Positions 16,985 to 24,774 of a DNA stretch of 64,000 nt are shown one piece after another. This DNA comes from Ancylobacter mangrovi. Lineage in GTDB: Bacteria; Pseudomonadota; Alphaproteobacteria; Rhizobiales; Xanthobacteraceae. Position numbers and translations under genes: made by a program. The stretch is taken from contig NZ_JANTHZ010000009.1 of assembly GCF_024752355.1 (NCBI RefSeq), positions 151,696-215,695 on the forward strand, given 5' to 3'. The first letter of the stretch is position 1. Every line of letters starts with the position of its first letter. The notes under the pieces were generated by a model. That model ran no database searches and was not told where the DNA came from. It was given only the letters and a program-made list of their open reading frames with translations.

Positions 16985-18040
16985 ATGTCCGACCAGGAAA
17001 AGCTCGAACGGCTCCGGGCCAAATACGGCTCCATCCCCGGGAGCATGATCTTCGACCCCACCTTCAAGCGGGTCGCCGAGCTTCAGTTCAAGGGCAGCGA
17101 CCGGCGCGTCTGGCCCTGGGCCAACGCCGCGACGCTGCTCGACGCCCCCTACCGGCCCGACGCGCCGGACCTGCCGGATTTCGGCGGCCTCGACATCGCC
17201 CTCATCGGGGTGCCGATGGACCTCGGCGTCACCAACCGCGCCGGCGCCCGGCTCGGCCCGCGCGCGGTGCGCGCCGTCGAGCGCATCGGCCCCTATGAGC
17301 ACGTGCTAGGCATGGTGCCCGCCGCCGACGCCAAGCTGGCCGATATCGGCGACATGCCCTTCACCAGCCGCTTCAGCCTCGACCAGTGCCACGAGGACAT
17401 CGAGACCTTCTATCGCAAGGTGGTGGCGGCCGGCGTCATTCCGCTTTCGGTGGGCGGCGACCATTCAATCACCGGCTCGATCCTGAAGGCGGTGGGCGAG
17501 AAGCGGCCCGTAGGCATGCTGCACATCGACGCCCATTGCGACACCAGCGGCACCTATGAGGGCGCGAAGTTCCACCATGGCGGCCCGTTCCGCAAAGCCG
17601 TGCTGGACGGCACGCTCGACCCGGAACGCACGATCCAGATCGGCATTCGCGGCGGCGCGGAATTCCTGTGGGAGTTCTCCTACGAGAGCGGCATGAGCGT
17701 GATCCACGCTGAGGAGGTCACCGGCATGGGCGTGCCGGCGATCATCGAGAAGGCGAAGCAGGTGCTGGGCACCGGGCCGGTCTATGTCTCGTTCGACGTC
17801 GACAGCCTCGACCCGGCCTTCGCGCCCGGCACCGGCACGCCGGAGATCGGCGGCCTTACCACGCGCGAGGTGCTGGAGATCTTCCGCGGCCTCAACGGGC
17901 TCGACGTCATCGGCGGCGACGTGGTCGAGGTGGCGCCGCAATACGACACGACCTCCAACACCGCCCATGCGGGCGCGCAGATGCTGTTCGAGATCCTCTG
18001 CATGGCGGTGACCGCGCTCAAGGCGCGACGCGGCGCCTGA
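16985..18040 (+). CDS. Ureohydrolase of the arginase/agmatinase family, 351 aa
   Basis: A binuclear manganese hydrolase that releases urea from a guanidino compound. Metal-binding motifs are intact: GGDHS (157-161), D182-A-H184-C-D186, and D271-V-D273 in SFDVDSLDP. The N-terminal 60 or so residues before the barrel resemble agmatinase/guanidinobutyrase relatives rather than true arginases. The ATG at 16985 is chosen over an upstream in-frame ATG at 16934 because the protein then begins at the conserved part. Its stop overlaps the start of the nitrilase gene by one base (TGATG), so the two are translationally coupled. Candidate substrates are agmatine, 4-guanidinobutyrate or guanidine. Confidence 0.88.
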   Translation: MSDQEKLERLRAKYGSIPGSMIFDPTFKRVAELQFKGSDRRVWPWANAATLLDAPYRPDAPDLPDFGGLDIALIGVPMDLGVTNRAGARLGPRAVRAVERIGPYEHVLGMVPAADAKLADIGDMPFTSRFSLDQCHEDIETFYRKVVAAGVIPLSVGGDHSITGSILKAVGEKRPVGMLHIDAHCDTSGTYEGAKFHHGGPFRKAVLDGTLDPERTIQIGIRGGAEFLWEFSYESGMSVIHAEEVTGMGVPAIIEKAKQVLGTGPVYVSFDVDSLDPAFAPGTGTPEIGGLTTREVLEIFRGLNGLDVIGGDVVEVAPQYDTTSNTAHAGAQMLFEILCMAVTALKARRGA

Positions 18041-18846
18041 TGCGGATCGCGCTGCTGCAGACGGCGGGCGACCCCGAAAATCGGCCCGCCGCCAATCTCG
18101 ACCGGCTGGAAGCCGCCGCCGCCCGCGCAGCGGGCGATGGCGCGGAGCTGCTGCTGGCGCCGGAGATGTTTCTCTCCGGCTACAATATCGGGCGCGACAT
18201 GGCCGCCCGCCTCGCCGAGGCGGCCGACGGGCCGAGCGCGCGCCGCGCGGGCGAGATCGCGCGCCGGCACGGCATCGCCCTGTGCTACGGCTATCCCGAG
18301 CGGGGCGAGGACGGCGCCGTCCACAACGCCGCGCTTCTGCTCGACCGCACGGGCGCGCCCCGGCTGAACTACCGCAAGGCGCACCTCTTCGCAGCGCTCG
18401 ACCGCGCCATGTTCGCGGCCGGCGACGAGCTGACGGCGGTGGCGGAGATCGGCGGGCTGAGGCTCGGCATCCTCATCTGCTACGACGTCGAGTTTCCCGA
18501 GGCGGTGCGGGCGCTGGCACTCGCCGGTGCCGACCTGGTGCTGGTGCCGACCGCCAACATGAAGCCCTACGACGCGGTCTCGCACCTCATCGTGCCGGCC
18601 CGCGCCTTCGAGAACGGCCTGTTGGTCGCCTATGCCAACCGCTGCGGCAGCGAGGGCGAGCTCGACTATCTCGGGCTGAGCTGCGTCGGCGATCCCAATG
18701 GCGGCAATCTCGCCCTGGCGGGCGACGGCGAGGAAATCCTCTACGCCGACATCCTGCCCGAGCGGCTTGCCGCCGCGCGCCGTTTCAACAGCCATCTGAA
18801 GGACCGGCGGCCCGACGCCTACGGCTCGCTCACCGCCCGTCCCTGA
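18040..18846 (+). CDS. Carbon-nitrogen hydrolase (nitrilase superfamily amidase), 268 aa
   Basis: A cytosolic amidase of the nitrilase superfamily. The catalytic triad is clear: E42 in LLAPEMF, K113 in YRKAHLF and C147 in LICYDVEFPE. Length and motifs fit the aliphatic-amidase or stereoselective-amidase branch rather than true nitrilases. It starts at the ATG that overlaps the ureohydrolase stop by one base. The coupling suggests both act on one nitrogen compound, for example 4-guanidinobutyramide hydrolysed to 4-guanidinobutyrate and then to GABA plus urea; this is inference. A strong bidirectional hairpin terminator follows. Confidence 0.88.
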   Translation: MRIALLQTAGDPENRPAANLDRLEAAAARAAGDGAELLLAPEMFLSGYNIGRDMAARLAEAADGPSARRAGEIARRHGIALCYGYPERGEDGAVHNAALLLDRTGAPRLNYRKAHLFAALDRAMFAAGDELTAVAEIGGLRLGILICYDVEFPEAVRALALAGADLVLVPTANMKPYDAVSHLIVPARAFENGLLVAYANRCGSEGELDYLGLSCVGDPNGGNLALAGDGEEILYADILPERLAAARRFNSHLKDRRPDAYGSLTARP

Positions 18847-18864
18847 TCGCGCAGCGCATCCCCC

Positions 18865-18913
18865 AAAAAGGCGAAGGGCGCCCCGGTCCCAAGACCGGCG
18901 CGCCCTTCTTTTT
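18865..18913. terminator. Bidirectional rho-independent terminator between convergent genes
   Basis: A 16-bp stem (18873-18888 against 18893-18908, one mismatch) with a CCAA loop. It is followed on the plus strand by TTTTT at 18909-18913 and preceded by AAAAA at 18865-18869, which is the U-tract for the opposite strand. It ends both the nitrilase transcript and the OxlT-like transcript. Confidence 0.9.
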
Positions 18914-18928
18914 CGATGGTGTCTTGGC

Positions 18929-20227
18929 TCACTCGGCCGGCGTGGTCGCCGCCGAGAGGACCTGCGCCTCGTCCGCGCTGCGCGCGATGAAGGCGCGACG
19001 GACCGGCTTCAGCACCAGCAGGGCGATCAGCGCTGCCGTGGCGTTGAGGCCGACCGCGATCGCGAACACCGCGTACCAGCCATAGGCCGCCGCGACGATG
19101 CTGGCGAAGGGCACCAGCAGCGCCGCCGTACCCTTGGCGGTGTAGAGCATGCCCGCATTGGTCGTGGCGAAGCGCGAACCGAAGGTGTCGCCGCAGGTCG
19201 CCGGGAACAGCGAGTAGATCTCGCCGAACACGCCGAAGAAGCAGGCGGTCGCGATCACGAACACGTAGGGGTTCGCGCCATGGAACGCCAGGATCAGCAG
19301 CATGCAGGCCGCCGTGCCGAAGGCGATGAACATGGTGTTCTCGCGGCCGATATGGTCCGACACGTAGCCGAAGATCGGGCGACCGAAGCCGTCGAAGATG
19401 CGGTCGAGGGAGATCGCCAGCGTCAGCGCAGCCGCCGAGATGCCGAGGATCGAGACCGGGGTCTTCGCGACGCCGAGGTCGTGGGCGATCGGGCCGATCT
19501 GCGCCGCCGCCATCAGGCCGCCCGAGGCGACCATGACGAACATGAGGTACAGCAGCCAGAAGACCGGCTTGGTGACGGTCTGCGAGGGCTGGTAGTCGAC
19601 CTTGCTCTGCGGCAGGTCCAGCACCTTCTTGGGCGCGGCGATCTTGAACTTCGGCGGGTAGAGGAACTGCGCCGCGATCAGCACCACGATGCCCTGGCCG
19701 ATGCCGAACCAGAAGAATGCGGTCTGGTAGCCCGAATTGGCGATGGTGTGCGCGATCGGCACCACGGTGAGGGCCGCGCCCGCGCCGAAGCCGGCGGCGG
19801 TCGCACCGGCGGCGAGGCCGCGACGGTAGGGGAACCACTTCAGCGCGTTACCGACGCAGGTGCCGTACACCGAGCCGGCGCCGACGCCGCCGCACACAGC
19901 GCCGACATAGAGCATCGCCAGCGAGGTGGCATAGGAGTTGATGATCCACGCCAGCGCGATCATCACCGCGCCGAAGGTCAGCACGATGCGCGGGCCGTAG
20001 CGGTCCACGAACCACGCCTCGACCGGCACCAGCCAGGTCTCGGTCAGCACGAAGATGGTGAAGGCGGTCTGGATCGCCGCACGGCCCCAGCCGTGGGCCT
20101 GGTCGATCGGGTCGACGAAGAGGGTCCAGCCATACTGCAGGTTGGCGATCATCGCCATGCAGATGACGCCGCAGGCGAGCTGGAACCAGGGCTCCCAGCT
20201 GCGCGTGGTCGTTGAGTTATCTTGCAT
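18929..20227 (-). CDS. MFS transporter, oxalate/formate antiporter (OxlT) family, 432 aa
   Basis: A twelve-helix inner-membrane carrier. The sequence has the OxlT-family features FQLACGVICMAMIANLQYGW at TM1, YGPRIVLTFGAVM between TM2 and TM3, and a central loop around residue 210-225 (PPKFKIAAPKKVLDLPQ). The second half has DRIFDGFGRPIFGYVSDHIGREN. Family members exchange oxalate for formate or carry other small carboxylates. No oxalyl-CoA decarboxylase or formyl-CoA transferase gene is next to it, so the substrate is open. It is single, bounded by a terminator downstream and a long AT-rich upstream region with palindromes at 20389-20421, which suggests dedicated regulation. Confidence 0.85.
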   Translation of the reverse strand: MQDNSTTTRSWEPWFQLACGVICMAMIANLQYGWTLFVDPIDQAHGWGRAAIQTAFTIFVLTETWLVPVEAWFVDRYGPRIVLTFGAVMIALAWIINSYATSLAMLYVGAVCGGVGAGSVYGTCVGNALKWFPYRRGLAAGATAAGFGAGAALTVVPIAHTIANSGYQTAFFWFGIGQGIVVLIAAQFLYPPKFKIAAPKKVLDLPQSKVDYQPSQTVTKPVFWLLYLMFVMVASGGLMAAAQIGPIAHDLGVAKTPVSILGISAAALTLAISLDRIFDGFGRPIFGYVSDHIGRENTMFIAFGTAACMLLILAFHGANPYVFVIATACFFGVFGEIYSLFPATCGDTFGSRFATTNAGMLYTAKGTAALLVPFASIVAAAYGWYAVFAIAVGLNATAALIALLVLKPVRRAFIARSADEAQVLSAATTPAE

Positions 20228-20388
20228 TTGATTTCCTCGGCCTGTGGGGTGCCGTACGGCTCTTGGTTAGGCCGCTTGGGCGTGAACGCTGGGGCGCGAA
20301 CGCCTGCGCGTCCTGGTTTCACTTCAAACGCCGCATGGCAGGACGTGACCCGGAGGCTTGATCGGGCGAATCCCCTCCGATCCACCCG

Positions 20389-20421
20389 ATGACCGAACGT
20401 CATATATTGACGTTTGGTCAT
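20389..20421. promoter_or_regulatory. 33-bp palindromic operator-like site upstream of the OxlT-like gene
   Basis: Two 14-bp arms, ATGACCGAACGTCA and TGACGTTTGGTCAT, are inverted repeats with one mismatch around a 5-base TATAT spacer. The half-site core ACC(A/G)AACGT appears again at 20558-20566 (ACCAAACGT). The site lies 162-194 bp upstream of the carrier start. Size and symmetry suggest a dimeric regulator or two adjacent dimers; the regulator is not identifiable here. Confidence 0.55.
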
Positions 20422-20574
20422 GTATCCGGACACGCACGTCATGCGTATTCAGTCATTATATAGCCATATCACGTTCTATTTCGTGCGCAATATCCATAAT
20501 ACCAAGAGATACTTACGTATGGACACCCTGAACGCTTCAAGAGCTACTTGATGATTTACCAAACGTAAGTTCTG

Positions 20575-20600
20575 CATATTTCACGATACTTTGAAATATG
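20575..20600. promoter_or_regulatory. 9-bp perfect inverted repeat, 8-base spacer
   Basis: CATATTTCA at 20575-20583 and TGAAATATG at 20592-20600 are exact inverted repeats. This lies in the same AT-rich region as the 33-bp palindrome. It could be a second operator or a short RNA hairpin. No adjacent U-tract makes it a terminator. Confidence 0.4.
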
Positions 20601-20925
20601 ACCCTGACACGGTTGATGTCTTTACCCGACTTGACGCAAGGGCGCTTTCGTCTCGACCTTGACGGACGGGGCGCCTATCTCAGCGTCATCGCGCAGCATG
20701 AACCGGGCGCGCGCCCCGGTCTTTCCATCCGGCACGCCGTGCGCATGCGAAACGGGCCGCGTTCCATTTGCGGGGGGCAGCACGTTTTCAGCCCGCGAGG
20801 CCCGCGCGAGCGGGACAACGGGTCGCAGCGGCGGGCGGGAAAACGGAACCCGGCGCCTGTTTCGGCGTTCGAGTACCGCTGGGGCTAGTCGTGCGCTCTC
20901 CGCGCCACCCCGCGAGGAGAACAGA

Positions 20926-21069
20926 ATGAGTCGAACAATGCTCGTCGCCCTCGTCGTCATCCTGGCCGCGATTGCCGGCGTCCTGGCCTATCAGGCCTAT
21001 GAGCGCGACCAGAACAGCCTGCAGATCGAGGTCGGTCCGAAGGGGGTAAAGGTCGATCCGCCGGGCTGA
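20926..21069 (+). CDS. Small single-pass membrane protein, 47 aa
   Basis: A GAGGAG Shine-Dalgarno sits 6 bases before the ATG at 20926. The product begins with MSRT, has one hydrophobic helix (about residues 5-23, MLVALVVILAAIAGVLAYQAY), and ends in a short polar tail with VGPKGVKVDPPG. The frame is open further upstream, but that part has no coding character. I do not recognise a named family. The arrangement (N-terminal anchor, short exposed tail) is common in small alphaproteobacterial membrane proteins of unknown function. Confidence 0.6.
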   Translation: MSRTMLVALVVILAAIAGVLAYQAYERDQNSLQIEVGPKGVKVDPPG

Positions 21070-21172
21070 GCGGCCAGCCCCGGATGCAATCGCAGGTCGG
21101 CGGCGCGCGCGGCGTCGCTGGACCTAAAGTATGAGAAGGCCCGGCTGCAACGGCGGGATTGATGCTCTAAAA

Positions 21173-21200
21173 GGGCGACCTGAGAAATAATCGGTCGCCC
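21173..21200 (+). promoter_or_regulatory. Hairpin or operator 42 bp upstream of the MHS transporter gene
   Basis: GGGCGACC at 21173-21180 and GGTCGCCC at 21193-21200 are perfect 8-bp inverted repeats around a 12-base AT-rich spacer. No U-tract follows, so it is not a terminator for the 47-aa gene. It could be a protein-binding site or a 5' UTR hairpin controlling the carrier. Confidence 0.4.
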
Positions 21201-21241
21201 ACGCCCCTGTCGCGCGAGGCGGCCATCGGAGCATCCGTCCC

Positions 21242-22594
21242 ATGTCGTCCACTCTTGCCGCCGGGCCTGCCGGCGCCGCCGTCGCCAATCCGCGCTCGCG
21301 CGTCATCCTCGCCAGCCTGATCGGCACCACGATCGAATTCTACGACTTCTACGTCTACGCGACCGCGGCCGTGCTGGTATTCCCGCATCTGTTCTTCCCG
21401 GCCGGCAACGAGACCACGGCGCTGCTCGCCTCCTTCGCCGTGTTCGGCGCTGCCATGGTGGCGCGCCCGCTCGGGGCGGTGTTCTTCGGTCATCTCGGCG
21501 ACAGGCGCGGGCGCAAGGTGACGCTGGTCGGCGCGCTGCTCACCATGGGCCTCGCCACCTTCCTCATCGGCGCGCTGCCAACCTATCCCAGCGTCGGCTG
21601 GCTGGCGCCGGCACTGCTGGTGCTGATGCGCCTCGCCCAGGGCTTCGCGCTCGGCGGCGAGTGGAGCGGCGCGGCGCTGGTCGCGACCGAGAACGCCCCG
21701 CCCGGCAAGCGTGCCGTCTACGGCACCTTCCCCCAGCTCGGCGCGCCGATCGGCTTCATCCTCGCCAACGGCCTGTTCCTGACCATCGCCGCAATCATGC
21801 CTTCCGAGGACCCCTCGCGCCCGTCCGACGCCTTCCTCAGCTGGGGCTGGCGCATCCCCTTCCTGTTCTCGATCGTAATGGTGGTGGTCGGCCTGTGGGT
21901 GCGGCTGAACCTCGTCGAGAGCTCGGCCTTCGAGAAGACCGTGAAGGCGGGCAAGGTGCACGCGGTGCCGCTGTCCGCCGTGTTCCGCGAGCACTTCCGC
22001 GCGGTGGTGCTCGGCACCTTCTACATGCTCGCGACCTATGTGCTGTTCTACCTGATGACCACCTTCTCGCTCAGCTACGGGCGCGCGGCGGTCGACGCGA
22101 AGCTGCCCGGGCTCGGCTACGACTACACCACCTTCGTGATGATGATGATCATCGGCGTGGTCTTCTTCGGCATCTTCACCATGGTCTCGGGCCCGTGGGC
22201 CGACCGCTGGGGCCGCCGGGGCACGCTGATCGTGGTGACGCTCGCCATCCTCGCCTTCGGCCTGCTGTGGGTGCCGATGCTGGCGATGGGGCCGTTCGGC
22301 GTGATGGTCTGGCTGGTGCTGGGCTTCAGCCTGATGGGCATGACCTTCGGCCCGATGGGCGCGCTGCTGCCGGAGCTGTTCCCGGCCAATGTGCGCTACA
22401 CCGGCTCGGGCATCGCCTACAACGTCTCCTCGATCCTCGGCGCGGCGGTCGCGCCCTTCATCGCGGTGGCGCTGTGGAGCTGGGGCGGCGGCAGCCCGTT
22501 CTGGGTCGGCGTCTATCTCTCCTCCATGGCGCTGCTGACGCTGATCGCGCTGCTCCTCGGCAGCGAGACCCGCGACATCGACATCGAGGCCTAG
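21242..22594 (+). CDS. MFS metabolite:H+ symporter (MHS family, ShiA/ProP-like), 450 aa
   Basis: An inner-membrane proton symporter of the MHS branch. Diagnostic features are the start of TM1 (RVILASLIGTTIEFYDFYVY), the TM2-TM3 loop GHLGDRRGRK and the TM4-TM5 loop with QGFALGGEWSGAALVATENAP. A repeat loop in the second half is ADRWGRRGTL, and the C-terminal LPELFPANVRYTGSGIAYN is conserved in the family. Family substrates include shikimate, citrate, alpha-ketoglutarate, proline and betaine; the sequence does not decide. It appears monocistronic or linked to the small secreted protein that starts 77 bp downstream. Confidence 0.88.
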   Translation: MSSTLAAGPAGAAVANPRSRVILASLIGTTIEFYDFYVYATAAVLVFPHLFFPAGNETTALLASFAVFGAAMVARPLGAVFFGHLGDRRGRKVTLVGALLTMGLATFLIGALPTYPSVGWLAPALLVLMRLAQGFALGGEWSGAALVATENAPPGKRAVYGTFPQLGAPIGFILANGLFLTIAAIMPSEDPSRPSDAFLSWGWRIPFLFSIVMVVVGLWVRLNLVESSAFEKTVKAGKVHAVPLSAVFREHFRAVVLGTFYMLATYVLFYLMTTFSLSYGRAAVDAKLPGLGYDYTTFVMMMIIGVVFFGIFTMVSGPWADRWGRRGTLIVVTLAILAFGLLWVPMLAMGPFGVMVWLVLGFSLMGMTFGPMGALLPELFPANVRYTGSGIAYNVSSILGAAVAPFIAVALWSWGGGSPFWVGVYLSSMALLTLIALLLGSETRDIDIEA

Positions 22595-22671
22595 GCTCCG
22601 CCTCATCGGCAACGGCCGGGGTGAACCAATCTCCCCCGGCCGCGTTCTTCCTCACCGGGGAGGGCGTCACG

Positions 22672-22986
22672 ATGCGGCCGAAGCTTGCTGCCGGCGTCGG
22701 GCTCGCCATGTGCGCGGGCCTGCCTGCCCTGCCCGCGTGCGGGCACGACGCCCCGTCCGGCTGGCTCTATCCGCCGGTGTGCTGCTCGGGAATCGACTGC
22801 TACCCGATCGACAGCCGCGACTTCGAGGCGCGCCGGAACGGCTATTTCATCCGCGCCACCCGCGAGACCATCCCCTACAGCTCCAGCAAGGTCCACCCGT
22901 CCGGCGACGGGCACTATCACCGCTGCTCGTTCGGCGGCGAGCCGAACGCCTCGACCATCTGCCTGTTCATCCCCACAGGCTCCTGA
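22672..22986 (+). CDS. Small secreted Cys-rich protein, 104 aa
   Basis: A GGGGAGGG Shine-Dalgarno lies 8 bases before the ATG. Residues 1 to about 24 look like a signal peptide with a short Ala/Leu core. The mature part has CCSGIDCY, a GYFIRATRET segment, a HYHRC motif and ends TICLFIPTGS, with at least five Cys. I associate this pattern with a family of small periplasmic proteins of unknown function common in Hyphomicrobiales; I know no assigned role. Downstream of the MHS carrier in the same direction. Confidence 0.7.
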   Translation: MRPKLAAGVGLAMCAGLPALPACGHDAPSGWLYPPVCCSGIDCYPIDSRDFEARRNGYFIRATRETIPYSSSKVHPSGDGHYHRCSFGGEPNASTICLFIPTGS

Positions 22987-23073
22987 ACCGCCTCCCCTGA
23001 GCCTCGATTTCCCGACGGAAGCCGGCCCGCGCCCATGCGGGCGGCCGGAACTGGCACAACGGTTGCTTACAAC

Positions 23074-23087
23074 ACTTGTATACAAGT
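23074..23087. promoter_or_regulatory. Perfect 14-bp palindrome, likely GntR operator
   Basis: ACTTGTATACAAGT is its own reverse complement. It lies 16 bases before the first possible start of the GntR gene and has the TTGTATACAA core typical of sites bound by FCD-type GntR repressors. Autoregulation of the whole gntR-ABC transporter operon is the likely role. Confidence 0.7.
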
Positions 23088-23102
23088 TTGTGAGCAAGCG
23101 TG

Positions 23103-23888
23103 ATGAACCCGTCCACCGCCAATATCGAAGAGGCCATCCTCTCGGCGATCCTCGCCGGCCGCATCAATCCCGGCACGCGGCTCGGCGAGCAGAAGCTCGC
23201 CGACCTGTTCGGCGTGTCGCGCACCCGCGTGCGCGAGGCGATGATGCGGCTGGAAACCCGCGGAATCGTTCAGGTGAGCGCCCGGCGCGGCTGGTTCGTG
23301 ATCGAGCCCTCGGCCGAGGAGGCGCGCGAGGCGTTCCAGACCCGGCGGGTGATCGAGACCGGCCTGCTGCAGACGCTGCGGCGCGTGCCGCCGGAGGTGG
23401 TGCGCAGCCTCAAGGAGCACGTCGCCTTCGAGCGCGAGGCGATCGATGCCGGTGACGTCCAGTCGCGTGCCTGTCTTCTGGGCGATTTCCACATTCATCT
23501 CGCCGACGCATTGGGCAATCGCCTGCTCACCGAGATCATCCGCGACCTCACCGCCCGCACCACGCTGATCTCGATGCTCTACCAGCCGACCGAGAAGGCG
23601 GAGGAATCGAGCCACGACCATGGCGACATCGTCGCCGCGCTCGAGACCGGCGACATCGAGACCGCCGCCCGGCTGATGGACGAGCACATCGCCAAGGTAG
23701 AGGCGGGGCTGGACCTGACCGCCAAGCCGGACCCGCTGGCGGGCCTGCGCGAGCTTCTCACGCCGAGCACCTTCGCGGGCGCCCCGCCCTCGATCCCCTC
23801 ACCCAATCCGCCGCTGGGCCGGGCCCCTTCCGGCCGCCGGCCGGCGGCACCGCGTGCCCACCGCCATTCGTCACGAAAAGAGGACTGA
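23103..23888 (+). CDS. GntR-family regulator, FadR/FCD subfamily, 261 aa
   Basis: The N-terminal winged helix is at about residues 7-70, with the recognition segment LADLFGVSRTRVREAMMRLETRGIV. The FCD ligand domain covers about 80-215, with likely metal-binding His in DFHIHLAD, SHDH and DEH. After the FCD domain there is an unusual Pro/Ser/Arg-rich tail of about 45 residues. Either GTG at 23100 or ATG at 23103 could be the start; I use ATG. It lies 3 bp before the binding protein gene and 15 bp after a perfect palindrome. It probably represses this amino acid transporter operon and responds to its ligand or a breakdown product. Confidence 0.88.
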   Translation: MNPSTANIEEAILSAILAGRINPGTRLGEQKLADLFGVSRTRVREAMMRLETRGIVQVSARRGWFVIEPSAEEAREAFQTRRVIETGLLQTLRRVPPEVVRSLKEHVAFEREAIDAGDVQSRACLLGDFHIHLADALGNRLLTEIIRDLTARTTLISMLYQPTEKAEESSHDHGDIVAALETGDIETAARLMDEHIAKVEAGLDLTAKPDPLAGLRELLTPSTFAGAPPSIPSPNPPLGRAPSGRRPAAPRAHRHSSRKED

Positions 23889-23891
23889 GAC

Positions 23892-24695
23892 ATGAAGCTG
23901 AGCACTGTGTTCAACCGCCGGGGGCTGCTCGCCCTCCTCGCCGGAACCGTGGTCGCCACCCAGGCGCCGCTGCCCGCGAGCGCCGATGCCCTCGCCACCA
24001 TCGAGAAGGACAAGGTGGTCCGCATCGCCGTGCCGCAGGACTTCCCGCCCTTCGGCACCGTCGGCTCCGACATGCAGCCGCAGGGCTACGACGTCGACAT
24101 GGCCAAGCTCATCGCCGAGAAGCTCGGCGTGAAGCTGGAGCTGGTGCCGGTGACCAGCGCCAACCGCATTCCCTACCTGCAGACCAACAAGGTCGACCTC
24201 GTCATCTCCTCGCTCGGCAAGAACGCCGAGCGCGCCAAGGTGATCGACTTCTCCGAGGCTTACGCCCCGTTCTTCAACGGCGTCTTCGGCCCGGCCGATG
24301 TCGCGGTGAAAGACACCAAGGACCTTTCGGGCAAGACCGTCGGCGTCACGCGCGGCGCGATCGAGGACCTGGAGCTGACCAAGATCGCCCCCTCGGACGT
24401 GACCATCAAGCGCTACGAGGACAATAACGGCACCATCTCCGCCTTCCTCTCCGGCCAGGTCGACCTCGTCGCCACCGGCAACGTGGTAGCGGCGGCGATC
24501 ATCGCCAAGAACCCGCCGAAGAAGCCGGAGATCAAGTTCCTGATCAAGAACTCGCCCTGCTACATCGGCCTCAACAAGGACGAGCCGGCCCTGCTGGCCA
24601 AGGTCAACGAGATCATCGCCGCCGCCAAGAAGGACGGCTCGCTCGACGCCATTTCGCAGAAGTGGCTCGGCGCCAAGCTTCCCGCCGATCTCTGA
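23892..24695 (+). CDS. Polar amino acid-type ABC transporter binding protein (SBP family 3), 267 aa
   Basis: Periplasmic receptor of the transporter encoded by the next three genes. The N-terminus has a Tat-like NRRGLLALLAG and an ASA cleavage region near residue 31. The body has VRIAVPQDFPPFGTVGSDMQPQGYDVDMAKLIAEKLG, RIPYLQTNKVDLVISSLGKNAERAKVIDFSEAY and VGVTRGAIED, all standard for family 3. The PPFGTV in place of the usual PPF(S/E)Y and the DLSGKTVGV segment do not pinpoint a ligand. Starts 3 bp after the regulator stop. Confidence 0.92.
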   Translation: MKLSTVFNRRGLLALLAGTVVATQAPLPASADALATIEKDKVVRIAVPQDFPPFGTVGSDMQPQGYDVDMAKLIAEKLGVKLELVPVTSANRIPYLQTNKVDLVISSLGKNAERAKVIDFSEAYAPFFNGVFGPADVAVKDTKDLSGKTVGVTRGAIEDLELTKIAPSDVTIKRYEDNNGTISAFLSGQVDLVATGNVVAAAIIAKNPPKKPEIKFLIKNSPCYIGLNKDEPALLAKVNEIIAAAKKDGSLDAISQKWLGAKLPADL

Positions 24696-24774
24696 TCCCC
24701 TCCTGCCCCGGCGGCCCGCGCGGCCGCCGGCGGCCCGGCCCCTCACGCGGCGCGTCCAAGCGGGAGTTCCCGGC

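Larger units (their letters stand above)
20228..20925. other. 698-bp intergenic region, partly AT-rich, with several palindromes
   Basis: The stretch from about 20390 to 20600 is clearly richer in A and T than its surroundings. It holds the palindromes listed separately and a minus-strand TATAAT at 20460-20455 without a good -35 box. From about 20640 to 20900 GC returns to the local level. Open frames there have low-complexity Arg/Ser/Pro composition and no recognisable domain, so I do not call a gene. It lies upstream of the OxlT-like carrier on the minus strand and of the 47-aa protein on the plus strand. Confidence 0.6.

Noticed and set aside
20598..20888. A 96-codon plus-strand frame in the OxlT upstream region
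   Set aside because: Low-complexity Arg/Gly/Ser-rich product, no ribosome binding site, and overlapping equally open frames on the other strand.
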